Assembly: GCA_949358305.1 (NCBI GenBank)
Contig: OX442314.1
Location: forward strand, 64,117,369-64,181,368
Origin: Strigamia acuminata
Lineage: Eukaryota > Arthropoda > Chilopoda > Geophilomorpha > Linotaeniidae
Direction of reading: 5' to 3'
DNA length: 64,000 bases
Positions within the stretch are counted from its first letter, which is position 1. Each line of letters opens with the position of its first letter. The translations under genes were made by a program, and so were the position numbers. The notes under the pieces are model-generated. The model was not told the origin of the DNA. It saw only the letters and a list, made by a program, of their open reading frames with translations, and did no database searches. Below, piece by piece: positions 27,147-38,528 of this stretch.

Positions 27147-28346
27147 GTATTCAGAACAATCATCTATTATAATGATATATTTTTCCCCAGTTTCATGTGG
27201 GGCCCTCCAAACACTCAAATGTACAGCTTCCAATGCTTTCCTGTCATTATTCTTCTGTGTTGAGGGAATTTTTAGTTTTGTAGGTTCTATCGTATCAGAA
27301 TCCACTAACTGAACCCCATAAACATTACTAGACCCATTCATATTGAGAACACTGTCTTTATCAAAATACCCCATACGGGTATGCCATAATTCAAATGGAA
27401 GGACCCTGTCCTTTTTACCAAATTTCTCTCTCTGGTTTCCAGTGCCAGAATTTAAGCGATCATTTTGTTTAATTCCTGTTGTCATGTCTGACTTCTTATC
27501 ACTTAAACAATTTTCAGATTTCCCTAAAATCTCCTTTGGAAGATCACTTCCCTTAATTATGACTGTACTATGCAATTTCCTATTGCTTACAAAACCCTTT
27601 CTCACACTATCTGGGTCCCCCTCTCTCTTTTCATTCCGAACCCAGTTCGAATGTTCTATTTTCATAGATCTAGGCCTAGTTGCTATGTTTCTTTTAATAG
27701 AATTAAGGGGGTTTCCACTTTTAACAGTGGTTGCACAATCCAAATTTCCAACTTTTGATTGAACCTTGTTCAAAAATTCTAAATCCCCGTGTCTATGTTG
27801 GGATATGATGTCTTGCACATCATTACTTGAGGTTACGCTCAAATCATTCATGGTATTCGAAATCCCATCCGAATCAACCATGTTACTGTTCTGATTACCG
27901 TCACTAGAGCCCTGCACTTTGCTATTTGCAGTCCCGCTCGCTTCACTCGTACGCATCTCACAAATTGACACAATTACATTTCTAATGGCCCCAGCCAAGT
28001 CATCTAAATTGTGGGTTAATGCGCTCTTATAAATAAGATGAGTTAGTAAGATTACAATTTTGTCAATATCAGAATCCAATTTCAAATATTCTTTCTCAAA
28101 AGAATCAATTTTCTTTTCCAATTGTCCATTAAGTGCGTTAGGCACTGTGTGTCCGTTAAAGACAATCTGTCCGTGCATTCCCTTCTTCAATTGTTCCTCG
28201 TGTGTGTCGTCCATTGTTTGTTTGCTGCAGGCAATCCCATTGTCTGTTGAAGACCTTCTTGCTGCACAAAGTACTGTGTGCACAAAATTCGCGCCACACA
28301 ACCACACCAAACTCACTAATAAATTTAGTGATGGCACAAAACACAT
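27147..28346 (-). CDS. Copia-2 ORF, N-terminal part
   Basis: First part of the Copia-2 ORF. In-frame ATGs lie at 28346 and 28214; the second is at the position comparable to the Copia-3 gag start. The first 300 residues are unlike copia gag: no CCHC knuckle and no D-S/T-G protease. They contain a possible helical, heptad-like stretch (LNGQLEKKIDSFEKEYLKLD) and Ser/Asn/Lys-rich filler. Near 27365-27395, LWHTRMGYFDKDSV matches the gag-pre-integrase HxRMGH-type motif. The following CxxC zinc ligands are replaced by TQKNNDRKAL. The first catalytic Asp (MDLWG in Copia-3) is replaced in HLSVWRAP. It then runs into IIIIDDCSEY and breaks at Gypsy-3. Confidence 0.75.
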
Positions 28347-30232
28347 TTTCTTCACTAATTAGTTGCGGCACTTTCACTAGAAGCACTTTTCACTTTGAAA
28401 ATTCACAAAAACAACAATTTTCCCCAGCCAAAAATCAGGAGTAAATGCACAACTTCCCAGGGACTAATCTCACTAAGTGAGATGCAAAACTCCACACAGT
28501 ATCCCCCGAGTTCCGACCGGACTCCTAGGACCGTGGGACACTCGGTGGCCAGGGAAAGCCTGTGTGGAAATAGGACTTTGCTTGCCTGACTAGGCAAAAG
28601 GGCAAAGAACACACTAATCGACCCCAAAACAAAACCTTAAATAACTATAACAGAGTTTCACGACAAGCCCAAATAATCAAAACAATGCTGGCACGTTGTC
28701 GTTGAAATTTGCGGGATTTTTGCGTCGCAACTCCCGCGAAGACGTCGCTGAAACGTCACTCTTAACGCTGGAATCCGTTGCTATTCACTTGTACACCTGG
28801 TACAAGGCTTAACCGGTCCAACGATGCACAGATACCCTGTACGGGCCAATCCGTGATTCCAAAATCTCGATTCGCACGTTGCGTGCGAAAAACTGCTTTC
28901 AAAAATTGAAATGTCCGCCAAAAATTCCGTAACGTCGCTGAAACGTTCCTTACTACCTCGTACAACGTCTAGTCAACGTTATTCCACGCTGGAATAATCC
29001 CACGACGAGCCGCTAACGATATTCGATCGTTTTCACCAGCTTGGCATGGGCGGCGCCATCTTGGATTTGGCTTTTCCGCACATCTCGGTGAAAAACACAA
29101 TAAATGAACGATATTCCAAATTCCTACCGTCCTTTTGGCAATCCTTCGTCGTTCCAGACGTTGATTCCTATCGAATTCTGCTTGAATCTCGATGAATTTC
29201 GACGCTTTATCGTCGAATGCGACGCCGCTAGTTCGTAGCGTATCTCGTCGCTCCAATACAACTGCAAAACAAGTTCAAACTGCTCGTTTGTCGTGTCCCG
29301 GACACGAAAATCTTCTCTATCCATCAAAATGCGTTTCCTAAACGTTGCACTAAATTCCCACGTCGTGAAATCGTCGCTAAATTGCCGACGATCTTCGCGC
29401 ACGCGAATTTGGCGAAATTCCGGTTGAATTCAGTCGTAAATCGGGCCAAAATATTATTAACACGATATATAATCGGTATTTACCGTCGTGTGCGTCGAAT
29501 CCAATCCAAAAACCGTGAAAATGCCGTGAATTTGCTGCACAAACACCTATTAGACGGGCGCCGCCATCTTGGATTTTGGAAAAGATGATTCCGTTGACCA
29601 AACACAATTTGACGATATGTAACAGTTTCCTACTGTTAAAATCAACGAAATATGCCCGAAATATACTGTATTCACTGGTACTAGTGAAAACGTTTTGGTT
29701 CCAGCGTCGAAAACCGTTCAAATCCGCTGGTAAACGATGTATTTCGATACCGCTGCCCCCGACTTCACTTTGCTGTCGAACTCCGTCCTCGAAACGATCG
29801 TTGCAGCTCAAAAAACACAAACAAAGGTAAGTAATTTATTCCTATTACTTACATACAATGTCCTAGAACATTCCAAATGTTCTCTTGTTGTTTTCTGGCC
29901 CGTTGTTCGTTCCAAACGAACAATCCACTGCAAAATGACGTCAAAACCAAACTTTGCCGTTTTTCGTCGTCAAACCGTCGCCATTTACCGGCGAAATACG
30001 TTGCCACAACGTGTCCTTATTGTTCCGACGTCCCGGGCGCCGAATCTGCTTCGGGTTGCTGCCCCTCGTCGGCGGCTTCACTGCCGCGCGCTAATGGAAA
30101 ATGCCGTGAAAATGCCTTGCGATTCCCGTACGTCGCTGCCGCTCGTCCTTGACGTTCGCCTTTGACCTCCCAGAAATAGAAAACGACGTAGAATCCGAAT
30201 TTGAGGTCAGTTTCAGTGCCAGGACTCACCAC
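28347..30232 (-). other. Copia-2 long 5' leader
   Basis: About 1.9 kb between primer site and ORF, GC-richer than the surroundings, with scattered short ORFs in all frames and no recognised domain. Phrases such as GCCGCCATCTTGG recur here and in the Copia-3 leader, so the two are related. A packaging or regulatory role is possible but unsupported. Confidence 0.6.
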
Positions 30233-30250
30233 AACCATCCTCTGCTACCA
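30233..30250 (-). other. Copia-2 primer-binding site (initiator tRNA-Met)
   Basis: The + strand reads AACCATCCTCTGCTACCA, the 3' end of animal initiator tRNA-Met including CCA, directly abutting the 5' LTR. It is a primer site, not a tRNA gene. Confidence 0.9.
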
Positions 30251-30623
30251 TGTTGGGGAAATTCAGGCCTGTGGTGAGTCTGGAAAAGCAGGAATCCATT
30301 TTTCAGAGTTTGGCTAACATGCCAAAACTGTTGGCAGCCATCTTTAATGCATGAAGTTAAAAACAGCAATGACACATGTTAGAGAGTATACACTCTCTGC
30401 ATTGGAATATAAAGAACAAATCATAATTACAATGGATAACAAATGAGGAGACTTGTCCTATTAAAAGTCAATAACCAAATACAGATAAAATTAAACATAA
30501 CAAATGATAAGCTGCCAATATAAATGATAATAACACAAATTATACAGCAAACTATATAAATATACAAGAGTTGTATATATTTGGCAGTTGTTAAACAACC
30601 GAACATTTCACAAATCTCCAACA
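30251..30623 (-). repeat. Copia-2 5' LTR
   Basis: 373 bp, same ends as 16824-17196. Differences by eye: CATGTTAAAA versus CATGCCAAAA, TTAAATGTC versus TTAAAAGTC, and CATAAATT versus CACAAATT. Confidence 0.92.
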
Positions 30624-33037
30624 CTGATGATGTGACTCCTAATGGTATCGACATATAAATCGGCTTATCCAGGTCTCCGTAGAGGTAAGCGCACTTGACA
30701 TCAATGTGTGTGTCCGACCAACCACGTAAAACCACGAGTAAACAGAAGAAAAGACGTATTAGCACAAAATTGACGACGGGAGAAAACACCTCGTCGAAGT
30801 CAATTCCTAGAGTTTGCCGGAATCCTTGCGCAACTTGTTAGGAATCAATTGTGTCCAAGCATTTGAATGGCATATTTCAGTGTATATAATTATTGTATCA
30901 TTTATTACGTAGTGTGCAATCTTATTATGTTTTAGATGTGTATTCTTTGTTGGCACGGATGGTGCACCGTACATCATTGTTATGATTTGTTCTTTATTAT
31001 AGTTGTGTCATATCTCATGCAGGAACCGAATGAGATTCCTTACTTGCAATGTATTGACAGGATTTGTCCTGTGAAAAGTGTCATCACTTCACTTAGTTAA
31101 TAAAGTTTGGCGGCCATGTTGGGCCTCTACATGCCACTACTGAATTTGGCTGCATTTCTGGGTTTTAGTCACTCACCAACACCAAAGATCCCCAACACAA
31201 CTAACCTTGCGCGATATCGAACTACTTCTCCAAACTCGTTCCGCTCTCGTTTGAAGATCCATCGGTTGCCCAATATGGTTCGATTCTTCGGCTTCTCTAC
31301 GACGTCATAAACATCACGCTCGATAAATGTAGAAAGCTCCTCATTTATGGCTTCCTGCCATTCTTTCTTCTGAGGTGATTTTATTGCTTCTGCATAATTT
31401 CTCGGCTCAGCTCTAGTAAGATGTGCTCGAGGCTGTCTTCTACTAGTGACATTGCTTGGTAAAATCAGCTCATCATTTTCCGACTCCGAAGTTTGACATG
31501 GTAAAAGTTTTTTATGTTGCTCTATCGAAGTGAAAACGAACTGTGGCTTATCATATGGAATACCAAGTTGCCTGCACTCTTCTTCTACATCTGTGTAACT
31601 CCTAAGTCGTCTTCCTGTGGGAGAAAAGTAATAAACATCGATTTCCCCTCTTGTGACACCTCTCTGCCTGACGTGTTCCTCACGTCTTCATTTCTTATAA
31701 ATGGAATTTCCGCCAATTAATCGCCAAATATACACAGGTGCTTCCGGTTTCCTCTGAGCTTCTTTTGGAATTCCATCCAAACTAGATGATCGTCTCCTCA
31801 TGGGATCCGGAACAGTGGCTGGTTTAGGCTGGCCGTTGGTGGCAGGTGTCTGCTCAAGTATAGACTTAGGTGATGATGTGTGTCTCTTTGGCAGTGAAGC
31901 AGCTTGCTGTCTAGGAGGTGATTGGGGTGGCGAGCTTCTTTTAGAAGAATTTGATTTGTCACTGCTACTCGAATCGTAGTCATCATGAAACTTTGGCACT
32001 ATAAAATAGTCGTCTTGATGACTTCCCAATTTCTGGACATCTTGCAAGCCCTTAATTTCAACCAATTTCTTGTTGAAATCCCGATACACAACTGATTCGT
32101 CTATTTTTAAATGTTTCGTTTCTGTGATTTGGTTCGTATCTGGATTCCACACACGATAACCCAATGTGTCAATCGCATAACCGACTAGTACACCTCGCCA
32201 TGCATTGGGTTCAAGCTTACCACGTTGTTTTGAAGGAATGTGCACAAAACACTGTGATTTGGGACGACGTAAATGACGGAGCGATAGGCAACGTTTCCTC
32301 CACAACACGTATGGAACTTCGTAATTTACGCGAGAATGTGGAAACCGATTTTGCAGGTACGTGAAAGTAACTGCCATTTCTGTCCATAGTCTCTCAGGCA
32401 ATCCGGTTTTGTCTCGCATCGATCTTACGCCTTCGAAAATCGTCCTATTAAAGCGTTCCGCCGTTCCGTTCATTTCTGCTGAATACAGATTGGTGCGTTG
32501 TCCCTGGATTCCTTCTTCATTCGAAATAAACTCTCCACCACGATCTGTTCAGACTGCTTTTTATGTTGTGTCCAAAACTCCGCTGAACAAATGGCACAAA
32601 GTCTTTAAACACTTGAAAAACTTTGCTTTTTCTTGCCATTGGGAATACCCAAGCATATCTTGTAGCATCATCGATGATAGTTAATAAATAACTAGCTCCT
32701 CCACTCGATGACACTGGGCTCGGCCCCCAAACATCCATATGTAGCAGTTCCAAGGGATCTGATGCAACACGATCATCCTTTCGTGGAAATGAGGCTCTCG
32801 TTGATTTCGAATGTGAACAAGAATTACACAAAAACTTCTTATCTAAATTGCAATTGTCAACACCAAACACTTTGGGATTCTCAGAAAGTTTCTTAATTGA
32901 TTGGACATTCATATGAGCCAATCTAGAATGCCATAATCTCATTTTATCTTTAGCTTTTACTTGATTTGCGCTTTTAAATTCGTGCATATTACTAATTTTC
33001 CCCCTATTCTTGTTATTGTTGGATTTTTGCGCAATAT
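30624..33037 (-). pseudogene. pol: Copia-1 integrase and RT N-terminal half
   Basis: Reading right to left. Gag-pre-integrase LWHSRLAHMNVQSIKKL and CNSCSHSKSTRASF (about 32805-32945). Integrase HMDVWGPSPV, then TDRGGEF and GTAERFNRTIFEG. Integrase C-terminal part HLRRPKSQCFVHIPSKQRGK. A proline/serine-rich linker. RT start EWQEAINEELSTF, RWIFKRERN and YRARLV. After the solo LTR, FSPVVNFVLIRLFF and HIDVKCAYLYGDLDKPIYM. All integrase catalytic acids are still readable, but a frameshift or stop near 32550 separates TDRGGEF from the upstream frame, and a frame break occurs near 31690. RT continues in frame at 16818. Confidence 0.85.
30836..31197 (+). repeat. Solo copia-type LTR
   Basis: 362 bp from TGTTAGGAATC to GATCCCCAACA, flanked by a perfect CAACT duplication (30831-30835, 31198-31202) and sitting inside Copia-1 RT. 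No internal sequence; a product of LTR-LTR recombination. AATAAA near 31101 suggests + orientation. Confidence 0.9.
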
Positions 33038-33275
33038 TGTTACGTGGCCAGACTGACTACTGTTTGACCACGTAAATACTTTAATTATAACTGGGGGTTT
33101 CTAATTGCATTAGGTTAAACTAACATTTGAACTGTGTTGCTAATAAGAAGGAAATAAAGAGGACTCATTGATTTATTATTAAAATATAACAGTATGTTTA
33201 TTAATCATAAATACAATCTGTAAAACAAATGATAATTAACTTAAGACTAACTTAAAACTAAACTTTAAAATAACT

Positions 33276-34315
33276 TGTCACGTCGTAGTCGACTTTTTAA
33301 CAATGGTTTCGGAAATTTAAGAATTTCCAGGGATTGTAATAACCAGAAAATTTAGGTTCGCAGGCGCTGCAACTCTTAAAACTTTGCCGGAGGTGGTAGC
33401 TAGGTTAAGACAGCGTCTATTCGTGAAATCTGTATTTTATGGGTGCAGGATTCAATTCGGGCGCCGTACAAAATGGCGAACGTTGATACTCGAATTTTAA
33501 GACCAAATATCGTTCTTCACTAGGGAAAATGTCGTCATATGCTAGGCGTACTTACGAAGAGTATGTTTCTTCTCCTGAACACGCGCAAACGTTGGGTGAA
33601 CGCGCAAACAGGTACCAAAATGCAGACAACGTCGTCAAACCGTCGATAATGAAATGAATACGCAATTGAGACGAGTATGAGTTCAAAATGTCTAGGCTGA
33701 GGAGGAAGTCACAGTCGTGGCATAAAATGTATTGACGAATTGAGACCGTCGAATACGCCTTTTTTCCAGCAATTCGTACGCAAATAATGGGCAAATAATA
33801 AACGTTGTGGTTAGTTAGACTAACATGAGAATTCGGGCTGCAATGTGACCGTATGCGTTGAGACGCAACATAATCGCACTTGGAAATCTTCCAGTTAAGA
33901 CAGAAGATGTTGACTAGTCGAAGGCGAAAATTATTCTCTCTGTCAAAAATGTCTTGACAGAACAAGTCACCTCTGATCACATGTCAAAGGCTAAGTCAAT
34001 TCCCAATGGGGACCGAGCAGAAAACAGGCGATCAGGGGTGAAATATGCAAATTTAGAGCGCGATTATATCAACTTATTGCAGAATTCTCATGAACTGTCT
34101 GGATGGGGTGACTAAAACCAGGCCAAATTAAAGATAAATATCAAAAATAAAGAAAATAATACAAAATAAAATAATAAATTTAGATTTGGGAAAAATAAAA
34201 TGAATTAAAAGAATTAGAACAATTTCTCAATAAAATTAGGGGAAAATTAAGGGAAAGGCGCAAAATGCCCTCAAAATTTTGAAAATTAATACTGTCTAAA
34301 GTCAGGACCGTGACA
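33276..34315 (-). repeat. Gypsy-4 3' LTR
   Basis: 1040 bp from TGTCACGTCGTAGTCG to GTCAGGACCGTGACA, with inverted ends TGTCACG/CGTGACA. The last 600 bp (+ strand) match the relic at 7278-7867. Confidence 0.95.
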
Positions 34316-34329
34316 TTCCCCCCCACCTA
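34316..34329 (-). other. Gypsy-4 polypurine tract
   Basis: Minus-strand AGGTGGGGGGGAA directly precedes the LTR start TGTCACGG. Confidence 0.85.
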
Positions 34330-35145
34330 GATGTTTATTATATGGTTTTTATATAATCAACATCTAAATGGAGTTAACAAACATGATTGATAAAAATTTG
34401 AACATATAAATAAATAAAAACAATGAATCAACAACATCAATCTCATAATAAACACATAACACAGGTAGGGATTTATTTGGACAGACGCAACAGGCGCACA
34501 ACTCGGCGCAATTACAGACAAGAACAAACAAACACAAACAAATGGGTTTAGGAGAGGAATATTTTAAAAAATCGTTTGATTAAAAATTAACAGAATCAAT
34601 AGACGTTTAGGCGCTAACTACGACTAAATTCTAAACAAAATAATAAAATTTGTTAAATTATTTGATAATACTTGAAATCAACAATGGTATTCTCTGTTAT
34701 GACTAGGAAATAATTTAAGATTAATTAACAATGCCCATGGGTGGCAAAATTTCTATAAAAATGTAAATTATTAGCAAATAAAAACATTGATTAGGCGCTG
34801 ATTTGGCGTCAATTATCACAATATAAGGATAGCAAAATTTCAATGATCACAAATGGTTAATAAAAATGATTAGCAAAAATGATTAGTAAAATATAAATAT
34901 CAAAAAATAAAAAGTTCGCAAACGAATATTATCTTCTTTCGTAAGCGTTTGAGTTTTCACGGAACTTCACGTAAAAAATCTTCATCGAGGCGCATAACAA
35001 TCACATTTCAAATAATCACAACACTTATCGTTTGTATCACAATTATCACAATAAAGTCCACACACACAACAGTTCGTATATGGGTTTTTTAAAAGGCGCA
35101 AAGTCACGTGTAGGTTTGAAAGTCAATTTCAGGAGTTTTATTTTC
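34330..35145. other. Gypsy-4 3' untranslated region
   Basis: About 800 bp of AT-rich sequence with no coding signal. Confidence 0.65.
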
Positions 35146-37998
35146 TTAAAATGCAGACGCGCCCTGACCGTCCATCGCATAATAGACCAGTCTAAGCGCT
35201 GTTTTCACGAGGATCACTCTCACCTGTTGTTTAGACTTCCGGCTAACTCGGTTCACTCGGTAAAGGAAATGTCCAACATAATATTGTTTAATGATGGACA
35301 ATAACTTTTCGCCCGCGCTGTGGTCAAGTTGCAAGTCCGAAAAGATGATCGTTTCGAAAAGGCGCGTCAGAATACTCCAATCCACGACCAATTCGATTTT
35401 AGGCTCCCACGGCAATGAGTAGAAAATATCATCTATCGGGATAATCTCCTCCATGATTGCTAACGCGCAAGTTGGCTCCACGAGACGCTTCTCTTTAGGC
35501 TTCGGTTCGACCGGTTCGCGTAAACTCTCACGTGTGACAACCTCGCCTGGATCGTCGTCTTTTTCCTTGGGTGGTGTCAAAATCATTTTTGGCATCCTCG
35601 ACATCAATGGCGATCGACGTCCAGCCCTTGCGCCGCCCCGTCCAACTCCAGGAAGTCTGAAAGGCTCGTCGACCTGAATTACTTCAATCTTGTTGTGTTC
35701 TTGCGCCGCCAGGAATGCTTTGTGGTTCTCTTCGTCGCCCGTTGACTCGCGAAGCGACTCGACATCCGACATCGAATAATCCACATCCGATGACAACTCC
35801 GAGGCGAGTATTCCTGTGTCCGCCACAATCACGGGGTCGTATCGGAATGAATATTTGGTTCGGGGATCTGCCAATTTCGGATTTTCGGCAATTGCGTCCT
35901 CAAACTGTTGCACCAATTTTTCAGGCGCTAACTCGATGAGAATCTTTTCTGAAAAGTTCTTAACTTTATCCTCCGTCATGATCAATTCTGGATCCAGTGG
36001 TGGTTTGGCGGGCGCATTTCTTTCGTCCTCCAGTCGCTGGGCCTCTCTGAGCGCGTCGGCCTCACGAAATCGTTTAACGGCGTCGCGACGACTCTGATGC
36101 ATTTGGGTGATGATCTCTTTTAAATTAAAGTGCACGGCGTGCACAATGAGGTGCTGCACCGCGTGCTCGTCTCCGGTACAGTCTTTTGTCATCTTTGCCT
36201 CTATTTCCTTCGCGATGTTCCCGAGGCGTCCGAAAATCGTTCCGACGACCGTCTTGAAGTCCGAGGCGCTGACGTTGAAATCCAGGTTAATCGACATCTT
36301 AAAAAGTTCGCTCCATCCCTTCGATCTCAGGTTGATTCGTCCTTGGCCCCTGTTCTCCATGGGGTACAGTATCTCAAGCTCGTGGCGCCGGAATATTTCG
36401 GACATCTGGGTGAAAATACGGTCTGGGCGCATCGTACATCCATTTCGGTCGAATCCCTGGAGATATCGTGGCTTCAGGGACGCGCATCCTTCCGACGACG
36501 TTGATCCGCTCGAGACCGCTGAAATGGCCTTAGCAATTGGATTAGAAATCTTGCTTTCCAATTTCTTGATGTCGTGGATCCTTGCGCATTCTCCTGCATC
36601 TCTCGCAATTTCGGCAGCGATATTCGCGATGGATGAAGACGGTGTGAAATTCAACAACGCCTTAATATCTCGGTCAACCTGTGGGGAAAAATCAGCTTTA
36701 ATTAGTTTTTTGTTAAAATCAGCAATTGTGTCCATTTGTGTGTTTGAAGTTGCAATTTTGGAGTACGTAATCGGCACCGATGTCGCAGCAACTGAAGTCA
36801 TCATCTTGGGCGTCACATTCGATTGGGTCACAGTAGTGGTATCGACAGATTGAGCAGCTTGGCTTGATTCGGACGTCTCAATCGAAGACGATTTGTTCTT
36901 CACGACATAAAAGTAAGGAATGATGATCGGCGCAGCAGTGGTCACCGTAGTAACGTTGGTTGACTTCGCCTCCGCCGCCGTCACACTCGATTCCGTTTTG
37001 ATAATTGGGGTCGACATCGTGTTGATATTGCTAATTTTTTCTCTTTCTCTTCTATTTTCTTCATTTTTTACTACCTTTTTAGCCACTTGGTCGCCCAACG
37101 AAAGTTCTTTAGTTGATTCGATGACAGGCGACGCAATAGGCGCTCCACCAACCGCTCCGTTTTCCTCAACGATGACTGAAGAGACGTCCAATGCTGGTCC
37201 GGATCGTCCCGTCACGAAGTGAGTGTCCCGGTTCGCCTCCGCTCCGATCCTTTTCGTTACTTTCTGCGTGTATTCCTTCAAACGGTGCGTGCTCCGCTCC
37301 TCGTACGTATGTCGTGGACGCAGATTTGAATGCTGAAATGGTAAGTCGGCCGCAACTCTCTCCGGCTCCGAATACGCTTTTTTCGCATCCGCGATTACAT
37401 GGGGCGCCGTCAAACACAGTTCTATACCTGATTCCACATCGTAGGTCTTTCCCTCAGGCGTCACAAACTGGTCCGGAAGCTCGGCAGGTTGCTCGCCGGC
37501 AATTATGTAGGCTCCTTCTGGATATTTCCAAGTCAACGGCCGGATTCCCTTCTCCTTCGCCAATTGCTTTATGCGTGCCAAATATGACGCATGCGCATGA
37601 CGAAAACGAGCGATGGCGTTCGCACTGCCGAATGGAATCCTTGGCGGCGGAAAATCCACTCCTGCCAACGATGTTTTATCTATCGACTCATAACCAAGTA
37701 CATACGCGAACATAAGGCGCATCCATTTCCGAAATTTGCAACGACGCAAGTCACCGCCGCCCCGACACGCTCGGCATTCTCGTGGCGCCCGCAGTTGGTA
37801 TATTTCAAATCCCGTTCCGCTACAAACTGGGCACAGTTCATAGTTTGGAAAACTTTGGTCGTTTGGGTGGTCCGGATGAAAGCGTGGCACCAGTCCCTCG
37901 CCCGACGCTTCAATTGGTGGCATCGGCAGGTATTTTGGATAACCTTTTTGCGTTGGTTTTGGAATCGTAATTGTTACTTTTGAATCGTAGGACGCCAT
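35146..37998 (-). CDS. Gypsy-4 ORF3: 950-residue protein of unknown function
   Basis: Uninterrupted frame from a true ATG, in the position where retroviruses carry env, 530 bp after integrase. It does not look like an envelope: I see no signal peptide, no convincing transmembrane segment and no furin-type site. Near residues 57-83 it has CPVCSGTG and CRACRGGG, two exact CxxCxGxG motifs of the DnaJ zinc-finger type. A polar Ser/Thr/Val-rich middle (about 300-430) separates this from a helical, charged region (about 430-700) containing LRSKGWSELFKM and a C-terminal region with RLPGVGRGGARAGRRS. No family is recognised. Nucleic-acid or protein binding is a guess from the zinc motif. Integrity comparable to pol suggests it was functional until recently. 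Confidence 0.85.
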   Translation of the reverse strand: MASYDSKVTITIPKPTQKGYPKYLPMPPIEASGEGLVPRFHPDHPNDQSFPNYELCPVCSGTGFEIYQLRAPRECRACRGGGDLRRCKFRKWMRLMFAYVLGYESIDKTSLAGVDFPPPRIPFGSANAIARFRHAHASYLARIKQLAKEKGIRPLTWKYPEGAYIIAGEQPAELPDQFVTPEGKTYDVESGIELCLTAPHVIADAKKAYSEPERVAADLPFQHSNLRPRHTYEERSTHRLKEYTQKVTKRIGAEANRDTHFVTGRSGPALDVSSVIVEENGAVGGAPIASPVIESTKELSLGDQVAKKVVKNEENRREREKISNINTMSTPIIKTESSVTAAEAKSTNVTTVTTAAPIIIPYFYVVKNKSSSIETSESSQAAQSVDTTTVTQSNVTPKMMTSVAATSVPITYSKIATSNTQMDTIADFNKKLIKADFSPQVDRDIKALLNFTPSSSIANIAAEIARDAGECARIHDIKKLESKISNPIAKAISAVSSGSTSSEGCASLKPRYLQGFDRNGCTMRPDRIFTQMSEIFRRHELEILYPMENRGQGRINLRSKGWSELFKMSINLDFNVSASDFKTVVGTIFGRLGNIAKEIEAKMTKDCTGDEHAVQHLIVHAVHFNLKEIITQMHQSRRDAVKRFREADALREAQRLEDERNAPAKPPLDPELIMTEDKVKNFSEKILIELAPEKLVQQFEDAIAENPKLADPRTKYSFRYDPVIVADTGILASELSSDVDYSMSDVESLRESTGDEENHKAFLAAQEHNKIEVIQVDEPFRLPGVGRGGARAGRRSPLMSRMPKMILTPPKEKDDDPGEVVTRESLREPVEPKPKEKRLVEPTCALAIMEEIIPIDDIFYSLPWEPKIELVVDWSILTRLFETIIFSDLQLDHSAGEKLLSIIKQYYVGHFLYRVNRVSRKSKQQVRVILVKTALRLVYYAMDGQGASAF

Positions 37999-38528
37999 AA
38001 TAAATTATTGTAAAGTGAAACTAAAAGAAATGGAAATTTTCCAGGAAGAAAAAGTTATTTTAACGAAAATATTCAATTAAAAATGAATTGTTGTGAAATA
38101 GAAAGTACTTACGGGTGATAGACGCACAATTTCTAACAATATTTATCCAATTTAAGTGATTGTTAAGTTTTTGAGGCGCGACTATTCAGACGCAAATTAA
38201 AATGTGGCTAAGTCGTGCCCTCACATGTCTTTAATACACGCGGTCTCGCTACGGGGTTGCTTCGTCATAAAATATGACACGGACCTCTCGCGTGAACGAG
38301 ATTTAATCACGCACTTCGAAGAAGCATGAGTTTGGACTTAGTAAATTTTCGTATCATCATTTTAAATTGATGAATTTCAAATTCCTAAACTAATCTTTAC
38401 TTACTATTTTCAGCGTCTATCCTCCGTAAATATTTGGTTTAAAGCAGGGAAAATTATAAACACAGGAAGGAAAGAAGGTTGGGTAAAATAAAGAAAGAAA
38501 TAAAATTATAAAATGAAAAGAAATTAAG
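37999..38528. other. Gypsy-4 spacer between integrase and ORF3
   Basis: 530 bp without coding signal. It could hold a splice acceptor or internal promoter for ORF3, but I could not identify one. Confidence 0.5.

Larger units (their letters stand above)
16824..30623 (-). mobile_element. Copia-2: RT-less non-autonomous copia-like element
   Basis: Bounded by two 373-bp LTRs and a perfect 5-bp duplication CTGAT (16819-16823, 30624-30628). Without the nested Gypsy-3 it is about 5.6 kb: 5' LTR, initiator-Met primer site, 1.9 kb leader, one 953-residue ORF, polypurine tract, 3' LTR. The ORF has no protease, RT or RNase H. The two LTRs differ at only about four positions by eye, so the insertion is recent and the enzymes were presumably supplied in trans. 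Confidence 0.85.

Noticed and set aside
28762-30238. Short ORFs in the Copia-2 leader
   Set aside because: Scattered over all frames and both strands, with no shared domain.
30233-30250. tRNA-Met-like sequence (also 45917-45934)
   Set aside because: Only the last 18 bases of the tRNA are present, next to an LTR; it is a primer-binding site.
35146-37998. Gypsy-4 ORF3 as an envelope gene
   Set aside because: Position fits, but no signal peptide, cleavage site or membrane anchor is visible.
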